Below the pieces are notes generated by a model. That model made no database searches. It was not told the origin of the DNA and saw nothing but the letters and a program-made list of their open reading frames with translations. Both the position numbers and the translations under genes were made by a program. A stretch of 64,000 nucleotides of DNA. Source: Costertonia aggregata (GTDB taxonomy: Bacteria; Bacteroidota; Bacteroidia; Flavobacteriales; Flavobacteriaceae). Positions 35,564-43,982 of the stretch are shown here, piece by piece. Location of the stretch: assembly GCF_013402795.1 (NCBI RefSeq), contig NZ_CP058595.1, forward strand, positions 1,647,501 to 1,711,500. The letters are read 5' to 3'. Numbering within the stretch: position 1 is the stretch's first letter; every line of letters starts with the position of its first letter.

Positions 35564-35998
35564 TTACAATTTTTTAATAGTTTCGGTAGTACCATCTAAT
35601 GCATGTTGACATCCGTGAATGTCTTGTGGAAAGAAAACAGCCATTTTACCTGGCATTAAGCGTAAATCTAAATTTGATTTCTTTGCGCCCTTGTAAAATT
35701 CACAATCAGTTTTGCTATCATATGGCGATATTATCTCTACCTCGGAATTATCGTATATGCTAATACCTTCTCCCCCTTCTAATACTATCTGTTTATCAAC
35801 TTCTCTTATGTGCGATTCAATAATTGTCGGGTCGATCTTTGTTTCATAACTCATTACTTTATAATAGCAAGAATCGTTTATGCTGTACTCTCCGTTTGGC
35901 GTATTCACAGAAATTTCTGAAAGGGTATCAAATACTTCTCTAAATATACCTGTGGTGTTAAAATACTTCTCCCAATTATCAATATCGTCATATATCAT
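35564..35998 (-). CDS. YhcH/YjgK/YiaL (DUF386) family cupin-like protein
   Basis: 144 residues. Recognisable elements are IESHIREVDKQIVLEGGEGI (the family's 'EaHrkyiDiqyvleG' region) and KMAVFFPQDIHGCQHALDG (the metal-binding 'fFPeDaHmPg' region), both with metal-ligand His residues. Relatives include EbgC and NanQ, the latter an anomerase of sialic acids. Next to a CMP-ulosonate synthetase gene (4-bp overlap) it may be an anomerase or mutarotase feeding the correct anomer to that enzyme (inference). Confidence 0.8.
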   Translation of the reverse strand: MIYDDIDNWEKYFNTTGIFREVFDTLSEISVNTPNGEYSINDSCYYKVMSYETKIDPTIIESHIREVDKQIVLEGGEGISIYDNSEVEIISPYDSKTDCEFYKGAKKSNLDLRLMPGKMAVFFPQDIHGCQHALDGTTETIKKL

Positions 35999-36663
35999 CG
36001 CAGTATTTTGTAAAGAGATTCGGCCATTATAAAATCATGCAGTTCATCAATGTCGATAGCTTCTATTTTATCGATTTCGAACATTAGAGCGTTCTTACCA
36101 ATGCGTTTACCTCCAGAGTTTTTAAAAGATTCTTTGGAAAAGATATACATATTAGAATTTTCTTCATAAATGGGAGGAAGGTCTTGCGTTCGTATAAGTT
36201 TTACGGGGTCGTGGTTTAAGGGTGTTCCGTCACAACCATATAGCCTGGTTTGCATTCTTGTTACTGAAAAGATTGAGTCAAATTTCTCCTTTCTTTTCAA
36301 CATTGTTTCTATGGCATTATCAATAGTTTCTGTTCTTAACAGCGGATTGGTACTATGGGTCTGTATGTAGTAATCAGAATCTATTTGGTTGATATCATAT
36401 TCGATGACCTTGTTCATTGATACGTGGTCTCCGATAATTTCTTTGGGTCGGTCTATGACAATCACCCTCTCATCATAATTATTGGCAATATCGTTACTGA
36501 TATTTTTACTATCCGTATTAATGACAACGTTATCTATATGCTTTGAAGCTAACAGACTGTTTAAAATTTTATGGTACAGCGGCGACCCGCTAAAAATCTT
36601 TAGGTTTTTATTAGGAACTCTTTCAGAGTTTCCTTTCATTGGCAATAATGCTGTTATTTTCAT
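35995..36663 (-). CDS. CMP-sugar-acid cytidylyltransferase (NeuA/KdsB-like)
   Basis: 222 residues. The N-terminal LLPMKGNSERVPNKNLKIF is the CTP-binding loop of acylneuraminate cytidylyltransferases (usually 'ARxGSKxIPxKN'). VVINTDSKNI, YYIQTHSTNPLLR (metal/nucleotide region), EENSNMYIF and EIDKIEAIDIDELHDF follow in family order. It activates a 2-keto-3-deoxy sugar acid with CTP. No neuB, neuC, kdsA or legionaminic genes lie in the window, so the sugar is not evidently a standard nonulosonate. First gene of the variable module, 65 bp after rfbD. Confidence 0.88.
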   Translation of the reverse strand: MKITALLPMKGNSERVPNKNLKIFSGSPLYHKILNSLLASKHIDNVVINTDSKNISNDIANNYDERVIVIDRPKEIIGDHVSMNKVIEYDINQIDSDYYIQTHSTNPLLRTETIDNAIETMLKRKEKFDSIFSVTRMQTRLYGCDGTPLNHDPVKLIRTQDLPPIYEENSNMYIFSKESFKNSGGKRIGKNALMFEIDKIEAIDIDELHDFIMAESLYKILR

Positions 36664-36728
36664 TTGAATTTATTTCTTCTTTAGTTGTTATCTTTATTCA
36701 AAGTTAAAAGATATATCTTACTTAGATT

Positions 36729-37502
36729 TCATGTTAGCCTGCTATTTCTAGGTCTTTTTATGTTTGTATTACATACAATGGCCCTAAAAAGTTCGACTTT
36801 TCCTGTTAACTGTTTGTCTAATAGGATTTTTTTTGCAAAGTCATACCAGGTCATCGCATGCCCATCAGTAAAATGATGCACCCCATACTCCATTTCGTTC
36901 TCATTTATTGTTTCGAGGATATGTTTCGCCAAATGATTTGCATTTGTAGGGCACCCAGTCTGAGCGTCCGTAACGTACAATATCTTTTCTGATATAGCTT
37001 TGTCCAAAATAGTTTTATAAAAATTTCTACCGAATTCTGAATATAACCATGAAGTACGAATAATCAAGTGTTTTTTTAAAATTTCCTGAATATATAATTC
37101 TCCCTGAAGTTTGGACTTACCATATTCGTTGATTGGGTTTGTGGCGTCTTCAACACTGTACGGTTCTTCTTTTTCGCCGTCAAAAACATAATCTGTTGAA
37201 ATATGAATTAGTGTAGTTTTATATTTATTGCATGCAAGTGCTATGTTTTTGGCCCCTTCTGCATTCACCTTAAAGGCCATATCGGGTGTTTTTTCTGCTT
37301 GCTCTACGTTAGTGTATGCGGCACAATTAACACAGAAATGAAATTTTTTCTTTGTAAAAAGGGTATCGACCTCAACAGCGTTTGTAATATCCAATTGTTT
37401 GGAATCTTTGAATATGAATTCTAAATTAGCATAATATTCAGATATTTTCTGAATACACTGCCCCAATTGACCGTTAGCTCCTGTAACCAATACTTTTTTC
37501 AT
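36729..37502 (-). CDS. rfbD: dTDP-4-dehydrorhamnose reductase, C-terminally short
   Basis: 257 residues. Rossmann motif VTGANGQLGQCIQK, catalytic NEYGKSKLQGE (YxxxK) with STDYVFDG, then IIRTSWLYSEFGRNF. It is an NADPH-dependent reductase making dTDP-L-rhamnose. It ends abruptly with IKRPRNSRLT, whereas relatives continue for about 25-30 residues after the RPxxSxL motif. Reading through the TGA gives NLSKIYLL, faintly like the expected SKI helix. The catalytic core is complete, so activity may persist. Located exactly at the boundary with the A/T-rich variable module. Confidence 0.9.
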   Translation of the reverse strand: MKKVLVTGANGQLGQCIQKISEYYANLEFIFKDSKQLDITNAVEVDTLFTKKKFHFCVNCAAYTNVEQAEKTPDMAFKVNAEGAKNIALACNKYKTTLIHISTDYVFDGEKEEPYSVEDATNPINEYGKSKLQGELYIQEILKKHLIIRTSWLYSEFGRNFYKTILDKAISEKILYVTDAQTGCPTNANHLAKHILETINENEMEYGVHHFTDGHAMTWYDFAKKILLDKQLTGKVELFRAIVCNTNIKRPRNSRLT

Positions 37503-37503
37503 A

Positions 37504-38043
37504 TTATAATTCAGAAAATTTAGGAAGCTTTAAATCCTTATCAGAGAGTATTAGATCCTTGTCTGGAAATTCCCAATCGATACTCAAGCTTTTATCATTA
37601 TAAACGATACCACTTTCGGCTTCAGGATGATAATAATTATCACATTTATAAGCAAGGACCACTCTATCGGATAATGCCAAAAACCCATGCGCCATACCTT
37701 TTGGTATAAAAAGTATTTTTTTATTCCAGCCCGATAAATTTATTTTAAAATGTTCTGAATAAGTAGGGCTGTCGGTTCGCATATCGACTACTACATCCAA
37801 AACTTCTCCATCTATCACCCTTATCAGCTTGGCCTGGGCCGCTTTTCCTTTTTGAAAATGCAACCCCCTCAAAACTCCTTTTTTTGAGATGGATTGATTG
37901 TCCTGAACAAAATCTATTGTATGGCCTAAAGCATTTTCCAGTTCATTTTTTTTGAACGATTCAAAAAAAACACCTCTTTCGTCTTCAATTACATGTGGCT
38001 CAAAAATATAACAGCCTTTTAGAACAGTTTCGGTAATCTTCAT
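37504..38043 (-). CDS. rfbC: dTDP-4-dehydrorhamnose 3,5-epimerase
   Basis: 179 residues. RmlC cupin with EDERGVFFESFKKNEL, VQDNQSISKKGVLRGLHFQ (catalytic His), GEVLDVVVDMRTDSPTY (Asp) and IPKGMAHGFLALSD. It converts dTDP-4-keto-6-deoxyglucose to the L-lyxo isomer. One base separates it from rfbD and none from rfbA. Complete. Confidence 0.96.
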   Translation of the reverse strand: MKITETVLKGCYIFEPHVIEDERGVFFESFKKNELENALGHTIDFVQDNQSISKKGVLRGLHFQKGKAAQAKLIRVIDGEVLDVVVDMRTDSPTYSEHFKINLSGWNKKILFIPKGMAHGFLALSDRVVLAYKCDNYYHPEAESGIVYNDKSLSIDWEFPDKDLILSDKDLKLPKFSEL

Positions 38044-38901
38044 TTAGTTCAATTGCATTAAATATTCGCCATAACCGCTTTTTAAAAGGGGTGTGGCCAG
38101 TTTATGAAGTTGTGCCTTTGAAATATAGTTCATTTTATAGGCGGCTTCCTCAATAGAGCCTATTTTTAACCCTTGACGTTCTTCTATCACTTGTACAAAC
38201 TGTGATGCCTGCATCAAGGACGTAAATGTTCCCGTATCCAACCAAGCGATTCCTTTGTCTAGTATACTGACTTTTAGTTCTCCCTTCTCCAAATACTTTC
38301 GATTTAAGTCGGTGATCTCTAGCTCTCCCCTGGAACTAGGCTTTATCTTTTTGGCCATCTTCACTACGTGATTATCATAAAAATAGATACCAGGTACAGC
38401 GTAGTTGGATTTTGGGTCTTCAGGTTTTTCTTCTATCGAAATTACATTGCCTTCGGCATCAAAATCAACGACTCCGTATCTTTTTGGATCGTTTACATGG
38501 TATCCGTAGATTATGCCGCCCTTTGGGTCATTGTTTGACTGTAATAAGTTGGACAGGCCAGAACCGTAAAAAATATTATCTCCAAGTATTAATGCCACTT
38601 TATCTCGCCCTATGAATTTTTCTCCAATAATGAAGGCCTCGGCCAGGCCGTTTGGGTGGTCTTGAATAGCATAATTGAAATCACATCCCAATTGAGAACC
38701 ATTGCCCAATAAATTTTTGAACATAGCTTCGTCTGAAGAAGTAGTAATTATCAATATTTCACGTATGCCAGCCAATATTAAGGTGGACAATGGGTAATAT
38801 ATCATAGGTTTGTCGTAGATAGGCATTAGCTGTTTGCTTATAGCCATTGTTAATGGGTACAAACGAGTACCCGAACCCCCTGCCAATATAATTCCCTTCA
38901 T
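38044..38901 (-). CDS. rfbA: Glucose-1-phosphate thymidylyltransferase
   Basis: 285 residues. Nucleotide-binding start [18 protein letters not shown], then [48 protein letters not shown] and [16 protein letters not shown]. Typical length and complete. It makes dTDP-glucose from glucose-1-phosphate and dTTP, the first rhamnose step. It overlaps rfbB by 4 bp. Confidence 0.96.
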   Translation of the reverse strand: MKGIILAGGSGTRLYPLTMAISKQLMPIYDKPMIYYPLSTLILAGIREILIITTSSDEAMFKNLLGNGSQLGCDFNYAIQDHPNGLAEAFIIGEKFIGRDKVALILGDNIFYGSGLSNLLQSNNDPKGGIIYGYHVNDPKRYGVVDFDAEGNVISIEEKPEDPKSNYAVPGIYFYDNHVVKMAKKIKPSSRGELEITDLNRKYLEKGELKVSILDKGIAWLDTGTFTSLMQASQFVQVIEERQGLKIGSIEEAAYKMNYISKAQLHKLATPLLKSGYGEYLMQLN

Positions 38902-39896
38902 ACGGTATTTTTTTTGTATTTAGACAAATACCATTTTATGGTTTTCTGCAGACCTGTATCAAAACTCTCTACTGCCCTCCAATGTAGTTCTTGACCTATC
39001 TTTGACGCATCGATAGCATATCTGTGGTCATGCCCTTTTCTGTCTTCCACAAAGGCTATTTGATCTTTGTAACTACCTTTGGCCTTCGGTAAAAGCTCAT
39101 CCAAAATAGAACATATTTTCTCCGCGATACTTAGATTTGTCGATTCATTATTACCGCCGATCAAATAAGTCTCGCCCGGCCTACCTTTTTTAAACACAGT
39201 ATCGATTCCTTTGCAGTGGTCCAATACATAAAGCCAGTCCCGAACATTGGTTCCTTTACCGTATATAGGGATTGTACTCCCTTGCAAGGCCGTCCTGATT
39301 ATCGTAGGTATTAATTTTTCATCATGCTGTTTAGGGCCGTAATTGTTGGAACAATTGGTGGTAATCGTATTAAGTTTGAAAGTATGGTAATAACTCCTCA
39401 CTAAAAAATCAGAAGCTGCTTTGGATGCGCTATATGGACTATTGGGCGCATAGGGAGTTTTTTCATTGAAAAACCCTGAATCTCCAAGACTACCGTAAAC
39501 TTCGTCTGTAGATATATGATGAAAACGATTGCTCTGATTATTTTCTCCCCAGTGTTTTCTTGCGGCCTCCAATAGAGTATACGTGCCCTCGATATTTGTT
39601 TTTATGAAACTATCAGGGTTTGAAATGGATTTATCTACGTGCGACTCTGCCGCAAAATGTATCACAGAATCGATTTTGTGTGTTGTGAAAATAGAATCAA
39701 TAAGGGTTTGGTTACAAATATCTCCCTGTACGAACCGATATCGGTTGGTTTGAGATACTTCATCAAGATTGTTCAAATCTCCTGCATACGTTAATTTGTC
39801 CAAATTAATGACTGTGGTATTCGGATTTTTGTCTAGAAAATAAGGTATAAAATTACTGCCTATAAAACCAGCACCCCCTGTAACAAGCGTTGTCAT
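38898..39896 (-). CDS. rfbB: dTDP-glucose 4,6-dehydratase
   Basis: 332 residues. [15 protein letters not shown] Rossmann motif, [28 protein letters not shown], catalytic [12 protein letters not shown] and [17 protein letters not shown]. An NAD-dependent dehydratase giving dTDP-4-keto-6-deoxyglucose. First gene of the rfbBACD run, 1 bp after the Wzz-like gene. Full length. Confidence 0.96.
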   Translation of the reverse strand: MTTLVTGGAGFIGSNFIPYFLDKNPNTTVINLDKLTYAGDLNNLDEVSQTNRYRFVQGDICNQTLIDSIFTTHKIDSVIHFAAESHVDKSISNPDSFIKTNIEGTYTLLEAARKHWGENNQSNRFHHISTDEVYGSLGDSGFFNEKTPYAPNSPYSASKAASDFLVRSYYHTFKLNTITTNCSNNYGPKQHDEKLIPTIIRTALQGSTIPIYGKGTNVRDWLYVLDHCKGIDTVFKKGRPGETYLIGGNNESTNLSIAEKICSILDELLPKAKGSYKDQIAFVEDRKGHDHRYAIDASKIGQELHWRAVESFDTGLQKTIKWYLSKYKKNTV

Positions 39897-39897
39897 G

Positions 39898-40884
39898 TTA
39901 TTGTATTTCGGCTGCTTTTTTGTTTAAATACTTTAGAAATGAAAAAACAAAGAAAATACCTAAAAGAACAAGGGGAATCAACACCAGGCTTTTCCCAAAA
40001 AAAGACTTTTGTACTTGTTGCGGCTTTCCGAAGTTTATTACCTTGATTGCATCGGTATTTTCCTGTAGGTCCATTTTTTTGAGCTCGATATCCCGTATCA
40101 AACTATTCTTTAGATTAAAAAGCCCAGTAATATCCATTTGTTCTTGATTGTCCAGAACAATGCGTTCACTGCCCGTTAACCTATCTTCTTGTGCCATTTT
40201 TTTGGAATAGTTGGCCACAAGCTCATCTACTTGTTTTAAAAGCGTTTTGTTTTCCTCTATCCTGTTTTCGGCATTGCTTCTGAATGTTTTTACAAGCCCA
40301 TCAAAATAATCGTTGGTATTTATATATTCGATGATTTTCTCGGCAAACCTTTGACCCTTGTCGGCATCTTTGTAGAAAAAGGTTATTCTATGGTTAAAAG
40401 AGCTTTTGTTCTCCAGTTCGGCCCGTACGATATCAGAAATCGCATCGGTCTTTTCAAAACTCTGCAATAGCTCCAGGTACTTTAAGTCACTTTCAGAACT
40501 CTTGCTGCCTTCAACCCTACCGATTTCTATTTCAAGGCCTTCGAGGTTCTCCAAATTGACTCCGATACTTTTAAAAAAATCGATGTTTTTAGCCTTTAAG
40601 TTGGCCTGAATCTCATTAACAACGTCATACAGATAGTTTTTACTTTCCATATTGGGTTTCACGATCACTTCGGTTTTTAATCGTTTGGTTCTAATTTGAT
40701 TTAAGCCATAACCCAATGCCGCACCAATAATCAAAAGTCCTAAAAGAATGAATATTCTTTTCTTCAAGTAGAGGAAAACCCGTAGAAAACCTATGAATAT
40801 TTTATTGAGCCCCTTTCCTATCATTTGGAACAACTGCCCCAAATCTATTTCATCAGAATTGTTTTGTGGTTGTTTATCTGCCAT
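39898..40884 (-). CDS. Wzz-like polysaccharide chain-length determinant protein
   Basis: 328 residues. An N-terminal cytoplasmic segment precedes a first transmembrane helix (IFILLGLLIIGAALGYGLNQI), a long periplasmic coiled-coil domain (about 70-270) and a second helix near the C-terminus (LVLIPLVLLGIFFVFSFL) preceded by a proline-containing INFGKPQQVQ. This is Wzz/PCP topology without a tyrosine kinase domain. It probably regulates polymer length together with the Wzy proteins. Second gene after DUF6909. Confidence 0.85.
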   Translation of the reverse strand: MADKQPQNNSDEIDLGQLFQMIGKGLNKIFIGFLRVFLYLKKRIFILLGLLIIGAALGYGLNQIRTKRLKTEVIVKPNMESKNYLYDVVNEIQANLKAKNIDFFKSIGVNLENLEGLEIEIGRVEGSKSSESDLKYLELLQSFEKTDAISDIVRAELENKSSFNHRITFFYKDADKGQRFAEKIIEYINTNDYFDGLVKTFRSNAENRIEENKTLLKQVDELVANYSKKMAQEDRLTGSERIVLDNQEQMDITGLFNLKNSLIRDIELKKMDLQENTDAIKVINFGKPQQVQKSFFGKSLVLIPLVLLGIFFVFSFLKYLNKKAAEIQ

Positions 40885-40886
40885 GG

Positions 40887-42572
40887 CTATGAATCGAATA
40901 TTTGTTCCAAAATTTTATAGGTTATCAAATATGTGGGTTTTACACCTGTTGTTCCCAAACCTCCAGAAGCTAAAGTACTCCCTGTTTTCAGAGGGTTATC
41001 GGAAGCGTAATAGGCATATCTAACTTTCACGTCTTTACTGATGCTCCTTCTTATTTTTGAAGCGGATTGTATCGCTTTTTGATAATGCACGCCTTCCATC
41101 TCTAACCCGATGACATTCCAGGTTGATTTATGGAAAAACTTCAATATATCCTTGTTCTGCAATGATGTTCCCAAAACCGTGACCATGGTACCCTCCAATA
41201 CTTTTAATCCGTTTCCTTCAAAATCTTTGGCACACAGTTCATTTTCAAAGGGATAATTATCCGCAGTGCCCTCGAATATATGTGCAGTGGGAATCATCAA
41301 GTCCCCCTTGCCACCTTCAAGAATGCCGGCTTTACCCATAATTGAAATAGAAGCGATATTCATAAAGGATTTGACTTCTTTCCCTTTTTTGAACGGTTTT
41401 AAAAACTCATCAATGGTTTCATAGGCCTGTTCCCCAAAAGCATAATCCATGACAAAGATAATAGGTTTTTCCGCATCGGGCACATCATCTTTAAAGGTAT
41501 AGCAACAGGCCCCGTTCCCAAACTTGGCCGTATCAAAAATTTGAATATCTATATTAGTACCTGAAATATCGTCAATAGGAATCATCCCGTTTTTCTTGGC
41601 CGATTCAATAACCTTATCTCTAAGCGCTGTATTTTCAGAGGAACTCAGGGCTTCATAAATTTTTAGCGAATCGTTCTCCGGAAACTCTTTCTTTAGTGCT
41701 TTTTTGGCGAACAAAGAATTCATTACACTATGCATATTGGCGCTTATGATATGAATGGGCCTTTCCAATAACTTTTCTTTCTCCAAGGTTTCCTTTATGG
41801 TATTGGCCCATCTTTCCCCATGAATATGGTGGCCCAAACGCTCACGCAGCATGGCACTGAAGGTGATGACCCTTTTGTTGCCGGTCGTTTCTTCCTCTAT
41901 GGCCAATTTACCGAGCCAATAGATGATTTTTAAAAACCGTTCCGGATTTTCCTTTGTGGATAAAACGGAATGTATACCCATTATTTCCTGAAAAGGCCTA
42001 CCCAAAATATTGGCGGCATGTATCAAGGCGACTTCTCTTTCCTGCTGGGTAAGCTCTTCTTTTTTGGCAGCGTTTTCCAATTTGGTCCAATCGCGGATAG
42101 TATCCCCTGAATCCTCGATCAATACTTTTTTGCAGATTTTATGGGATTCGATATACAAAAAGGTAAGGTGCGTTAAAATATCGTAAATATCCGATCGCCC
42201 CCGCGTGATTTCTATGTTCATCTGCTCATCGTCGATACGATAGCAGTTTCTCCTTCGTTTTGGTGGAACAATGGGCTTAAAATGGGATTTCCCATAGCCC
42301 TCGTCGGAAGTAAGATTGATATACCTACATTCTTCGATACCTTTTGGCAGGCGGTCAAGAACATAGATCAATCCGTTAAGCTCCGCTTTTTCCTCGGCGA
42401 CCGATCCATAAATCTCTGGGCGCAATTGTAACAGGGCATTTCGCAAACTTTCGCCCGATACCCCCGTAGGTTTGTAGAACCCACGGTTAAACAAATGTCG
42501 CATGGTAATGTATAAACGCTCAATGGCATTGGTAGATTCTTGCGCGCGTGTAGTGTATGATGTCTTGCTCAT
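40887..42572 (-). CDS. DUF6909 family protein, nucleoside-phosphorylase-like C-terminus
   Basis: 561 residues, cytoplasmic. The N-terminal half is helical and unassigned (NAIERLYITMRHLFNRGFYKP). The C-terminal half contains ITFSAMLRERLGHH early, and near the end a TWNVIGLEMEGVHYQKAIQSA segment with VRYAYYASDNPL. These resemble the base/ribose-binding 'xxMExA' and 'SDxx' motifs of nucleosidases and AMP nucleosidase. The function is unknown; the similarity is my reading, not an established assignment. It heads the whole minus-strand polysaccharide operon (2 bp before the Wzz-like gene). Confidence 0.75.
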   Translation of the reverse strand: MSKTSYTTRAQESTNAIERLYITMRHLFNRGFYKPTGVSGESLRNALLQLRPEIYGSVAEEKAELNGLIYVLDRLPKGIEECRYINLTSDEGYGKSHFKPIVPPKRRRNCYRIDDEQMNIEITRGRSDIYDILTHLTFLYIESHKICKKVLIEDSGDTIRDWTKLENAAKKEELTQQEREVALIHAANILGRPFQEIMGIHSVLSTKENPERFLKIIYWLGKLAIEEETTGNKRVITFSAMLRERLGHHIHGERWANTIKETLEKEKLLERPIHIISANMHSVMNSLFAKKALKKEFPENDSLKIYEALSSSENTALRDKVIESAKKNGMIPIDDISGTNIDIQIFDTAKFGNGACCYTFKDDVPDAEKPIIFVMDYAFGEQAYETIDEFLKPFKKGKEVKSFMNIASISIMGKAGILEGGKGDLMIPTAHIFEGTADNYPFENELCAKDFEGNGLKVLEGTMVTVLGTSLQNKDILKFFHKSTWNVIGLEMEGVHYQKAIQSASKIRRSISKDVKVRYAYYASDNPLKTGSTLASGGLGTTGVKPTYLITYKILEQIFDS

Positions 42573-42586
42573 AAAAAATCTTCGGA

Positions 42587-42594
42587 CAAAGTTA
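42587..42594 (-). promoter_or_regulatory. Putative -7 box (TAACTTTG) for the polysaccharide operon
   Basis: A perfect TAnnTTTG match 15 bp before the DUF6909 ATG on the minus strand. It would drive DUF6909, the Wzz-like gene, rfbBACD and possibly the variable module. No TTG -33 element is evident. Confidence 0.4.
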
Positions 42595-42705
42595 CGATTT
42601 AATGTATAACTTTTCTTTATTCGACACCTCCAATTTAGAAATTCGGTCGCTATACTAATCCTTTAAAAATCACGTTTATATCCCAACATTATCAATCATA
42701 TCGCA

Positions 42706-43980
42706 ATGAGATATTCAAGTGCAGTTAAAATAATCTTCGGGTTTTTCTTAAGTTTTTTGACATTACAATATGCCGATGCCCATACGCCATCACTATCTTC
42801 ATATTTAATGGATGCCGATGGTGTCGTAGAATTAAAGAGCAACAGCTTTAATGCAAAAAAAAGAAGCAGCTTTACCGTAAATGGAATTACCGAGCATATT
42901 GGTAGGGGGCTGACCATCATATGCTTCAAGCCAGGGAAAAAATACGAGTTCAAGACTTTTGATACCTATTCGAGCCCCGAGGCTTCCCAAGAGTTTGTAA
43001 CGGTATTGACCGAAATAAAAAGTGATGGAGCCATATACGCCATTTTGGCCCACGATTCGGCATCCAAAAGCCTGGCCACGTTCTCACAAAAGCTCAAAAA
43101 AATAGGCTTTCCCGTTTTGAGCGGCCTGCAGAACAGACAGGCTTATATAGCACATAACATTCAAGGGCAGCTAATTGAAAAAATAGATGGCCTTTCTGTA
43201 ACGCTCGATACCGAAATACCCGAAAACGTCTCGGTCACCAAAGAATATTTTCCTAAAATAAAATATGAGTTCGAGCCAAGTAATGACCGCTTTATTGCCC
43301 ATGCGGGCGGAGAGATAAACGGGGTAAAGTCTACCAACTCCCTGCAGGCCCTGAACGAAAATTACAAAAAAGGCTTCCGTTTTTTTGAGTTGGATATCGT
43401 AGAGACGAAAGATGGTAAATTGGTCGCCGCACATGACTGGAAGATGTGGGCGCGATTCACCGATTATAAAGGTGAGCTACCGCCAACCCTCTCAGAGTTT
43501 AAAAAACATAAAATTTACGGTGATTACACTACTCTGGACTTTAAAGGGATAAACGATTGGTTCGCTGCTCACCCCGATGCCACACTAATTACCGATAAAG
43601 TTAACGACCCCATAAAATTCGCAAACAATTTTGTGGACAAGAGCAGGCTTGTTATGGAGCTGTTTAGCCTTATGGCTTTAGAGGAGGCCTCCAAAAACGG
43701 TGTTAATGCCATGATTTCCCAAGAGCCTCTACAAAAAATAAAAGGCGATAAATTGGAATATCTCAACATAAACAACATAAAATACGTTGCACTTTCGCGA
43801 AGAATCATAGAAAGTAACACAAAATTACTGCTTCAATTACGGGATAACGGAATTAAAGTATATGTCTACAACGTTAACTTTGACCCTGGAAAAGATGAAG
43901 CTTATGTGTTGGAGAACGAAATAGGCCTTGTGTATGGTATGTATGCCGATAAATGGGTCTTTGATAGTAAGAATCCATAA
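42706..43980 (+). CDS. Exported ILEI/PANDER-domain protein fused to a glycerophosphodiester phosphodiesterase-like domain
   Basis: 424 residues. A signal peptide (about 1-26) is followed at about 40-165 by an ILEI/PANDER-type domain: HIGRGLTIICFKPGKKYEFKTFDTY, then SDGAIYAILAHDSASKSL and RQAYIAHNIQGQ, matching the eukaryotic FAM3 pattern. At about 185-420 lies a GDPD domain: RFIAHAGGEI (HRG changed to HAG), FFELDIVETKDGKLVAAHDW with the catalytic Glu, Asp and His, then TLITDKVN and a closing VYVYNVN. It is probably periplasmic or secreted and may hydrolyse a glycerophosphodiester or phosphorylated glycan. Convergent with GH3, 2 bp apart. Confidence 0.82.
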   Translation: MRYSSAVKIIFGFFLSFLTLQYADAHTPSLSSYLMDADGVVELKSNSFNAKKRSSFTVNGITEHIGRGLTIICFKPGKKYEFKTFDTYSSPEASQEFVTVLTEIKSDGAIYAILAHDSASKSLATFSQKLKKIGFPVLSGLQNRQAYIAHNIQGQLIEKIDGLSVTLDTEIPENVSVTKEYFPKIKYEFEPSNDRFIAHAGGEINGVKSTNSLQALNENYKKGFRFFELDIVETKDGKLVAAHDWKMWARFTDYKGELPPTLSEFKKHKIYGDYTTLDFKGINDWFAAHPDATLITDKVNDPIKFANNFVDKSRLVMELFSLMALEEASKNGVNAMISQEPLQKIKGDKLEYLNINNIKYVALSRRIIESNTKLLLQLRDNGIKVYVYNVNFDPGKDEAYVLENEIGLVYGMYADKWVFDSKNP

Positions 43981-43982
43981 CG

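Noticed and set aside
36729-36731. Treating rfbD as a pseudogene
   Set aside because: The catalytic STDYVFDG and YGKSK and the substrate region are intact; only the last helix is missing. A short but functional enzyme remains possible.
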